NCBI GenBank assembly: GCA_964622915.1
Contig: CAZUSC010000025.1
Location: forward strand, 1-9,802
Direction: 5' to 3'
From: CAZUSC01 sp964622915
GTDB taxonomy: Bacteria > Patescibacteriota > Andersenbacteria > UBA10190
DNA length: 9,802 nucleotides
Shown here one piece after another: positions 5,081 to 9,802 of this stretch. Position 1 is the first letter of the stretch; each line of letters opens with the position of its first letter. The position numbers were made by a program, and so were the translations under genes. The notes under the pieces were generated by a model. That model was not told the origin of the DNA, did no database searches, and saw only the letters and a list, made by a program, of their open reading frames with translations.

Positions 5081-7663
5081 TTACTCCTGCAATAATTTTA
5101 AACTCTGCTCAATTTCTTGCAAACTGCTTTCCGCCTGCTGCACGGCTTGTTCTTTGGCAGCGGTGGCGTCAGGCGCCGCCTTGCCCTGCATTCTGCTTAG
5201 TATCTTGCTCTGGCTCTTAATCAATGCCGACAGCTCCTCGGCGCGGGCAGTGAGCTTTTGCACCGCGGCGGCAATGGTAGCTGGCGTGATTTCCGGCGAG
5301 GCTATCCCCAAAGAGCCAGCCGCTAAAGGAAAACGCTTCATAGCGGCTGTTAATTTTGGCGCAAGTTTGGCGTGAGTCATGGCTGCTAGCGGCGCGGGCA
5401 GCGGTACTGCGTCCGGAATGTACACCGCCATTACGCTCGCTGGCTTGATACCTAATAAAGTGCGCGCACTGCGAATAGAGCTGACAATGTTTTGGAACCG
5501 CTGCATGTTTTTTTCTAGCTGTTCATTGCGTCTGCTCCTCGCTGCGGCAATCGGCCAGTGGTTGGTGATCAGCGGCTCCCCGTCACCAAAGTTCTGCCAG
5601 AGTTGCTCCGTGATGTGCGGCATGAAAGGATGGAGCAAACGTAAAATATTGCTAAAAACATCACGGGCAACCTTAGTTGAGCCGGCTACTTTTAAAACTT
5701 CCACATACCAATCGGCAAAATCACGCCACACAAACTCATGGAGCTGACGCGCTGCTTCGCCTATCTTGTACTCGGCTAGCAATTGAGTAACTTCCTGCGT
5801 CACCTGATTCAAGCGCGTTCTAATCCATTCGTCGGCAACTGATTTATCTACGCGATCTTCGATAGTATCTAACAGTCGCGCAATATTCCAAATTTTGTTG
5901 GCAAAATTGCGCGCTGATCGGATAGCGTTCTCATCGAACTTGATTGCCTGGCTGTCATAAGTCATTTGATACATCAAGCCAAACCGCGTGGCATCGGCGC
6001 CGTATTGATTGATCAGTACTAAAGGATCTATGCCAGTCCCCAGACTTTTACTCATGCGCCGGCCGTCCTTCGCTAAAACGGTGGGGTGAATTAATACTTC
6101 GCGAAAAGGAATGCGCTGCGTTTGATCGCGTTCGCCGTACTGCGGCTCCCGCATCAGCTCCAACCCCGAAAATATCATTCGCGCTACCCATAAATACAAA
6201 ATATCGCGCGCTGTCACCAATACTGCCGTCGGATAAAAAGTTTTGAGGTCCTCCGTGTTCTGCGGCCACCCCAGCGTCGCAAATGGCCATAGCGCGGAAG
6301 AAAACCAGGTATCCAGCACATCCGGGTCCTGTTCGTAATCTCCCTCCGGCTTCTCCACTGACACTACAAAATTGCCTTTTTCGTCGTCGGAGCCGTGCTT
6401 ACCGGGTTTCCACCAGACGGGCAGACGATGCCCTAGCCAGATCTGCCTATTAATATTCCAGTCATAAACATTGGCCATCCACGTAATAAAATGCTGCTTC
6501 CAGCGCTCGGGCAGGAAGCGGACTAGTTCTTGACGTGCTACTTCTAGCGTTTCCGTCTTGAGTTTTTTCATATCGACAAACCATTGGCGCATAACTTGCG
6601 GCTCAATTACTCCCTTGCCGCGGTCATTAAGAGCAACATTGTGTTCATAATCCTCCTGCGTCTTAACGAGCAGCCCCTTAGCAGCAAGCTTGGCAACAAT
6701 TTTCAGCCGAGCCGCTTCCGCTGATATTCCAGCAAATTCACCGGCAATTGGCAGCAACTTGCCCTGCAGATCAATTATCGGCTCCATGTCGAGCTTACGC
6801 CGCCGTGCAATCGCAAAGTCAGTGGCATCGTGCCAAGGAGTAATGGTCATGACGCCCGTGCCGAAGGCTGGATCCACTTCTTCGTCCTTAATAACAGTGG
6901 CGGTCACTACCCCATTAATCCACTCGGCTTGGAACGTATCACCATGCTTGTATTTGGCATATCTGGCGTCGTCCGGATGCATGACAACGTATTTATCGCC
7001 AAACTTTGTTTCGGGCCTTGCCGTACTAATCTGGAATGGACCGTATTGGAATGTATATAAAGGCGCTTTTTCTGTCTTCCAATCTATTTCTAAGTCCGAA
7101 ACTGTCGTCTGGGTTTGCGGATCCCAGTTAACAATGCGGGCACCACGGTAGATATACCCTTTTTTATAGTAGTGAATAAAGGCGGCATTTACGGCCTGTT
7201 CATAATCTTCATCCATCGTAAAGCGTTCCCGGCTCCAGTCCGCCGAAGACCCCAGTCGCTTCATTTGTTCGATGATTTCCTTACCGGTTTTGTCGTACCA
7301 CTCTTCCGTCCGCTTCATAAACTCCTGGCGGCCAATATCCTGGCGGGTTTTGCCTTCTGCATGCAATTGTTGCTCTATTACTTTATTGGTGGCAATAGCG
7401 GCGTGATCTGTACCGGGTAGCCACAACACCGGCTCGCCCAATAATCGATGATAGCGGGCTAAAATGTCCATTATTGTATCTTGCAGGGCGTGGCCGATGT
7501 GAAGGGTGCCGGTGATATTCGGCGGAGGCAGCATGATGACGTATGGTTGTTTACCTGCTTTCAAAGCCGCCTTACTAGGCTGAAAGGCCCCTGAATCCTG
7601 CCATTTTTTATAAATAGTAGGTTCATAATCACTCGGATGATATTGTTTGGGTAAATCGGTCAT
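5081..7663 (-). CDS. valS: valyl-tRNA synthetase
   Basis: ValS charges tRNA-Val and edits mischarged threonine in the cytoplasm. The product is 860 residues from the ATG at 7663. A longer reading from 7723 would run through the leader terminator hairpin and is rejected. The N-terminus LPKQYHPSDYEPTIYKKW is typical. HIGH is at residues 55-58 within PPPNITGTLHIGHAL, and RMSKS at 536-540 is the KMSKS loop in DGRRMSKSLG. The stretch after about residue 200, with FQISTARPETKFGDKYVV and FGTGVMTITPWHDATD, is the CP1 editing domain. VLDTWFSSALWPFATLGWP precedes the second active-site half. The anticodon-binding domain follows, and the last ~65 residues form the Ala/Glu/Gln-rich coiled-coil arm. No SD precedes the ATG; the 20 bases before it are T/A-rich. 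A T-box leader lies upstream, so expression should rise when uncharged tRNA-Val accumulates. hsp20 follows 73 bases downstream. Confidence 0.97.
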   Translation of the reverse strand: MTDLPKQYHPSDYEPTIYKKWQDSGAFQPSKAALKAGKQPYVIMLPPPNITGTLHIGHALQDTIMDILARYHRLLGEPVLWLPGTDHAAIATNKVIEQQLHAEGKTRQDIGRQEFMKRTEEWYDKTGKEIIEQMKRLGSSADWSRERFTMDEDYEQAVNAAFIHYYKKGYIYRGARIVNWDPQTQTTVSDLEIDWKTEKAPLYTFQYGPFQISTARPETKFGDKYVVMHPDDARYAKYKHGDTFQAEWINGVVTATVIKDEEVDPAFGTGVMTITPWHDATDFAIARRRKLDMEPIIDLQGKLLPIAGEFAGISAEAARLKIVAKLAAKGLLVKTQEDYEHNVALNDRGKGVIEPQVMRQWFVDMKKLKTETLEVARQELVRFLPERWKQHFITWMANVYDWNINRQIWLGHRLPVWWKPGKHGSDDEKGNFVVSVEKPEGDYEQDPDVLDTWFSSALWPFATLGWPQNTEDLKTFYPTAVLVTARDILYLWVARMIFSGLELMREPQYGERDQTQRIPFREVLIHPTVLAKDGRRMSKSLGTGIDPLVLINQYGADATRFGLMYQMTYDSQAIKFDENAIRSARNFANKIWNIARLLDTIEDRVDKSVADEWIRTRLNQVTQEVTQLLAEYKIGEAARQLHEFVWRDFADWYVEVLKVAGSTKVARDVFSNILRLLHPFMPHITEQLWQNFGDGEPLITNHWPIAAARSRRNEQLEKNMQRFQNIVSSIRSARTLLGIKPASVMAVYIPDAVPLPAPLAAMTHAKLAPKLTAAMKRFPLAAGSLGIASPEITPATIAAAVQKLTARAEELSALIKSQSKILSRMQGKAAPDATAAKEQAVQQAESSLQEIEQSLKLLQE

Positions 7664-7672
7664 CAAAACTAG

Positions 7673-7715
7673 ATAAAATAAAAACACCAGTCGTAAGAGG
7701 GTGTGGACTGATATT
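7673..7715 (-). terminator. regulatory terminator hairpin of the valS leader
   Basis: On the minus strand AATATCAGTC (7706-7715) can pair with GACTGGTGTT (7683-7692). This gives 10 bp with two G-U pairs and a 13-base loop, followed by TTTATTTTATC. It lies eight bases after the T-box motif and ten bases before the valS ATG, where an attenuator is expected. A competing pairing of AGAGG in the T-box strand with CCTCT in the loop is possible. Confidence 0.55.
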
Positions 7716-7865
7716 ATTCGCACGCGGTACCACCTCTATTGGTGCTTCATTAACAGGTGGTTACGGGTCCTGTCCCGGAAGGCTCTACTAAGCTACGAGC
7801 AGCTGTTGTTCCTTCATGTTCTAGCAAGCATGACTAGTGCTCGCATCCGCATTCTGTGCGATTGT
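7673..7865 (-). ncRNA. T-box leader (tRNA-sensing riboswitch) of valS
   Basis: The minus strand carries the diagnostic T-box sequence AGGTGGTACCGCG (7723-7735), whose TGGT binds the NCCA end of uncharged tRNA. About 35 bases upstream lies GACCCGTAA, matching the 5' side of the antiterminator (GACCGTTA in Firmicutes leaders), with GAAGCACC in between, the usual layout. A Stem I candidate is formed by GCGAGCA (7836-7842) with TGCTCGT (7795-7801). It encloses TCATG/CATGA, so it appears shorter than the classical Stem I. Two GTA valine triplets (7794-7796 and 7786-7788) could be the specifier, but I cannot assign it. The leader ends in a hairpin and T tract. The start is set by the predicted promoter. 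T-box presence is strong; internal folding is inferred. Confidence 0.85.
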
Positions 7866-7871
7866 GACCAT

Positions 7872-7899
7872 ATCATACGTCATCTGCGCAAAAAATCAA
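7872..7899 (-). promoter_or_regulatory. predicted valS promoter
   Basis: TTGATT (7894-7899) and TATGAT (7872-7877) lie on the minus strand with 16 bases between them. They sit just upstream of the T-box leader, giving a transcript start near 7865. The boxes match consensus at four and five of six positions. Confidence 0.55.
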
Positions 7900-7925
7900 C
7901 GTGGCGCTTAAGGCAGATAAACGTT

Positions 7926-7929
7926 AGGA
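7926..7929 (+). promoter_or_regulatory. Shine-Dalgarno of the double zinc-finger-like gene
   Basis: AGGA lies nine bases before the ATG at 7939, within AGGATGAG. It is slightly far from the start but supports translation on this strand, divergent from valS. No convincing promoter is visible between it and the valS promoter. Confidence 0.5.
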
Positions 7930-7938
7930 TGAGAAAAG

Positions 7939-8385
7939 ATGTCGTATTCAATCGCCATCGGCCCCCTACAGCTTGTCACAGAAAACACATTTGAGGTGAG
8001 GCCTTTTTCATGCCAGCAGGCCTATAAGGGGTGTATGCCCTCTTTTGTCTTTAGTATTGCCGGCCAAGTAGGCTTTCGCTCCGCGCTGGATCATTTACTA
8101 ATCTGTAATACTCGCCACTGTGCCACCTTGCGCCGAAAAGTTAAAGAAGGAATGCAGCACAAGCTCGGTTGGCTGTTTGATGAAGAAGCGCTGCTGGGCT
8201 GCGTACATATCCAACCCTTCCTCTACCAGGAAACAAGAGCCTCAAACATGCTCGAGCAGCGTAATTTTAAAGTTGCTGCCAACCACCTTGCCCGCTGTCC
8301 TAATGAAGCTTGCGCCCGTTTGCGCCGCTCCCTACTACTCTCTATTCGCGATAACGTCAGCCCCAACGCCCACAACAGTCTTTAA
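7939..8385 (+). CDS. 148-aa protein with two tandem HC2-type zinc-finger-like motifs
   Basis: I know of no named family with exactly this layout. Two segments share the pattern A-x-x-H-L-x-x-C-x4-C-A-x-L-R-R. The first has His52, Cys56 and Cys61; the second has His116, Cys120 and Cys125. Each is preceded by a cysteine 27 or 28 residues before the histidine (Cys25 and Cys88). This recalls the zf-HC2 zinc-binding fold of zinc-binding anti-sigma factors (C-x~25-H-x3-C-x2-C), but with four rather than two residues between the last cysteines. The protein thus looks like two copies of a ~64-residue module. No membrane helix or signal peptide is seen, so it would be cytoplasmic. It could bind zinc and a sigma factor, nucleic acid or another protein; this is inference. 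It is divergent from the valS leader and converges on tsaD. An SD-like AGGA and the internal homology argue that the ORF is real. Confidence 0.7.
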   Translation: MSYSIAIGPLQLVTENTFEVRPFSCQQAYKGCMPSFVFSIAGQVGFRSALDHLLICNTRHCATLRRKVKEGMQHKLGWLFDEEALLGCVHIQPFLYQETRASNMLEQRNFKVAANHLARCPNEACARLRRSLLLSIRDNVSPNAHNSL

Positions 8386-8421
8386 AACTTAAACAAAAAA
8401 CTTCAAAGATTGCCGAACATT

Positions 8422-8463
8422 ACAAACAAGTTTGGTTGCTTTGGATATTTGTTATAGTTTGGA
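8422..8463 (+). repeat. dispersed ~43-bp repeat, copy B
   Basis: This starts ACAAACAAGTTTGGT and ends TTTGTTATAGTTTGGA, aligning with copy A (4344-4386, minus strand) with about seven differences including one gap. The bases before it (from about 8395) also resemble those before copy A. The tsaD stop codon and last two or three codons lie inside it. Confidence 0.65.
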
Positions 8464-9606
8464 AAAACTTTCCAAGGGCGGCCGCGCCACCGGTTCAATT
8501 TGCCGCCATGATATTTGACGACCTGCCTCCATGGCAATTAGGCCAACTTGGCCAATCATTACCGCGTTGTCACCGCACAGGCTCACCGGGGCAATAGATA
8601 AGGCTTTATCGGCCGATTGAGCCGTTTTTAGCATTTGCTGCCTTAATAGCTTATTAGCCGCCACCCCGCCGGCTAGCAACACTGTTTTATAGTTGGCTGC
8701 CTGTAAGGCAGCCCTAACCTTAGCGGTGAGTGAATCAACAACTGCCTGCTGAAAGCTGGCCGCAATGTCGGCTTTCTTGGCCTCAATGTTTTCGGGTGGC
8801 ATATCACGCAGCGTATAAAACACAGCAGTTTTAAGACCAGAGAAACTGAAGTCTAAATCGCCAGAATGAAGCATGGGTCGGGGGAAAGCAAAGACGGCAG
8901 GATTGCCTTGCTCGGCCAACTTACTAATCTGCGGCCCGCCCGGATAAGGCAGGCCGAGCAAGCGGGCCACTTTATCAAAAACCTCACCGGCAGCGTCGTC
9001 GCGCGTCGAGCCAATGATTTGATATTTCAGATGCTGGGTAACTTTTATAAGCAGCGTATGTCCGCCAGACACGATTAAAGCCAGCGCCGGAAAAACTGCC
9101 TTATTAGTTGGTAGGTTGTAGGTTGCAGGTTGTAGATGTGCGTCGTCTGCTGACCGCGCCCGCGAAATTGGAAACTGTTTAGCCCTACTTGATACCTGAT
9201 ACTTGCTACTTGATACTGTATTCAGCAGTGCTGAATAGACGTGTCCTTCGATATGATGGACTGGCACCAGCGGCTTATTCCAAGCATATGCCAACGTGCG
9301 AGCGGCTGTAACTCCTACTGATAAGGCTGGCATTAAGCCAGGCCCAACTGTAACAGCGATAGTGTCCAGTTCCGGGCCGCTAATTTGCGCTTCTTTTAAA
9401 GCATCTTCAATCATCGGCCTGATCACACTAACGTGCTCTCGCGCGGCCACCTCCGGCACAACTCCTCCGGTCATTTTATGTATATCAATTTGCGAGGCAA
9501 CGGCTTGCGATAGTACTTTAATTGTCTTGTCTTCTTTACTCATGACGGCAATGCCTGTTTCATCACAGGATGTTTCAATTGCCAGAATTGTCTTTTTGCT
9601 TGACAT
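8452..9606 (-). CDS. tsaD: tRNA N6-adenosine threonylcarbamoyltransferase
   Basis: TsaD transfers the threonylcarbamoyl group from TC-AMP to A37 of ANN-decoding tRNAs (t6A), acting with TsaB and TsaE in bacteria. The 384-residue product opens with ILAIETSCDETGIAV of the ASKHA fold. It has the metal-ligand motif HIEGH (His118, His122), IVSGGHT (178-184), the DDAAGEVFDKVARLLGLPYPGGP segment (from 203), FSFSGLKTA, LAGGVAANKLLR, and the third metal ligand Asp346 in CGDNA. It is about 40 residues longer than usual. The excess is an insert at about residues 129-170, between HVYSALL and FPALAL, encoded by short degenerate repeats. The frame is kept and all active-site motifs are intact. The ATG at 9606 has no SD; a promoter placed seven bases before it suggests a leaderless mRNA. 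The stop codon lies in a dispersed repeat. tsaB and tsaE are not in view. Confidence 0.96.
   Translation of the reverse strand: MSSKKTILAIETSCDETGIAVMSKEDKTIKVLSQAVASQIDIHKMTGGVVPEVAAREHVSVIRPMIEDALKEAQISGPELDTIAVTVGPGLMPALSVGVTAARTLAYAWNKPLVPVHHIEGHVYSALLNTVSSSKYQVSSRAKQFPISRARSADDAHLQPATYNLPTNKAVFPALALIVSGGHTLLIKVTQHLKYQIIGSTRDDAAGEVFDKVARLLGLPYPGGPQISKLAEQGNPAVFAFPRPMLHSGDLDFSFSGLKTAVFYTLRDMPPENIEAKKADIAASFQQAVVDSLTAKVRAALQAANYKTVLLAGGVAANKLLRQQMLKTAQSADKALSIAPVSLCGDNAVMIGQVGLIAMEAGRQISWRQIEPVARPPLESFSKL
9111..9135. repeat. GTAGGTT-type short repeat inside tsaD
   Basis: GTAGGTTGTAGGTTGCAGGTTGTAG consists of about three 7-8-bp units. On the coding strand it gives the LQPATYNL stretch of the TsaD insert. 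Such tracts are familiar to me from CPR intergenic regions and seem foreign to the TsaD fold. Confidence 0.7.
9185..9216. repeat. CTACTTGATAC direct repeat inside tsaD
   Basis: An exact 11-bp repeat occurs at 9185-9195 and 9206-9216 (21-bp period), with a related CTGATACTTG between. It encodes the KYQVSSR stretch of the TsaD insert. A perfect 8-bp inverted repeat, ATTCAGCA/TGCTGAAT (9220-9236), borders it. Confidence 0.75.
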
Positions 9607-9613
9607 ACTGTTG

Positions 9614-9642
9614 CTTATACAGCAAAAACATATTATTGTCAG
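9614..9642 (-). promoter_or_regulatory. predicted tsaD promoter, leaderless configuration
   Basis: CTGACA (9637-9642) and TATAAG (9614-9619) lie on the minus strand with 17 bases between them. They match consensus at five of six positions each. Only seven bases separate the -10 box from the ATG, so transcription would start at about the first codon base, which fits the lack of an SD. Confidence 0.55.
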
Positions 9643-9664
9643 TGTTTAGTTGTATGTTATTTTT

Positions 9665-9802
9665 CTCCTTAATACTCGCAGTTCAAGTGAACGAACAAAG
9701 CTAACTTTACGTTCAGCTTTGTGAAGTGATCGCAGAAACCGAGTGTTAAGGATAGAGGAGCAACCCCGAAGCGAAAGCTCCTGTCACACTGAGTGTGATC
9801 AG
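9665..9802 (+). other. nested inverted repeats, possible structured RNA or mobile repeat, cut by window end
   Basis: Positions 9667-9678 pair with 9740-9751 over 12 bp, including one U-G wobble that would be an A-C mismatch on the other strand, so + strand RNA folds better. Inside are ACAAAGCT with AGCTTTGT plus three further pairs (9695-9705 with 9711-9722, one bulge) and GTTC/GAAC (9681-9692). Downstream follow AGGAGC/GCTCCT (9756-9761 with 9777-9782), which contains an alternative AGC-GAAA-GCT tetraloop hairpin, and CTGTCACAC with GTGTGATCAG (9781-9802). A weak TTGTCA/TATTTT pair (9636-9663) could start a transcript near 9670. No known RNA family was recognised. A minus-strand frame open from the right edge to a stop at 9669 is a competing reading. 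Confidence 0.45.

Noticed and set aside
4591..7420. Several + strand ORFs of 75-155 codons opposite hsp20 and valS
   Set aside because: They are antisense shadows of strongly recognised genes and show no family features.
7664..7723. Extending valS to an upstream ATG at 7723
   Set aside because: The extra 20 residues would be encoded by the leader terminator hairpin and T tract, and the family N-terminus begins at the ATG at 7663.
8120..8392. 90-codon + frame overlapping the double zinc-finger gene
   Set aside because: It overlaps in another frame and lacks the internal Cys/His homology and SD of the 7939 ORF.
9669..9802. Minus-strand open frame entering from the right edge (43 codons, then TAA)
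   Set aside because: It could be the end of a gene, but the palindromic structure explains the sequence better and no family is recognised; kept only as an alternative.
9751..9802. Resemblance to lysine riboswitch pieces (GATAGAGG, CCGAAG, CTGTCA)
   Set aside because: The pieces are compressed into about 50 bases, while the real element spans about 180 with conserved helices.

Overview
The window reads as bacterial chromosome from a small-genome lineage, most likely Candidate Phyla Radiation (Patescibacteria, Parcubacteria-like). This assignment is inference. It rests on a compact MetG with no C-terminal tRNA-binding domain, an Hsp20 with a long acidic N-terminus, several families of short degenerate repeats between and inside genes, and many start codons without a Shine-Dalgarno (SD) sequence. 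TGA serves as a stop codon (first gene, small repeat gene), so the SR1/Gracilibacteria UGA-Gly code does not apply.

Layout. At the left edge a + strand gene enters the window (OB-fold, tRNA_anti-like) and ends at a strong intrinsic terminator at 404-432. Seven genes then run on the minus strand from 7663 down to 438. In transcription order they are valS (with a T-box leader), hsp20, a membrane-anchored FAM173-like methyltransferase, metG, a DUF6941-like gene, a 63-aa gene containing an 84-bp-period internal duplication, a terminator, and rmlB. Divergent from the valS leader is a + strand gene (7939-8385) encoding a 148-aa protein with two tandem HC2-type zinc-finger-like motifs. It converges on tsaD (minus, 8452-9606). 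The right edge (9662-9802) holds a set of nested inverted repeats, possibly a structured RNA or mobile repeat, cut by the window end.

Most genes are translation or protein-maintenance housekeeping: two class I aminoacyl-tRNA synthetases, the tRNA t6A enzyme TsaD and a small heat-shock chaperone. rmlB supplies dTDP-sugar precursors for cell-surface glycans. The valS leader indicates valine-tRNA-responsive control.

The less ordinary content is the double zinc-finger protein, the small duplicated gene, the repeat-derived insert inside TsaD, a ~43-bp dispersed repeat that also supplies the tsaD stop codon, the T-box in a CPR-like setting, and the structured right edge. No defence system, CRISPR array, transposase, rRNA or tRNA gene was seen. 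No stretch above about 300 bases lacks a gene or annotated element; the longest gene-free stretch, 7664-7938, is mostly the valS leader.
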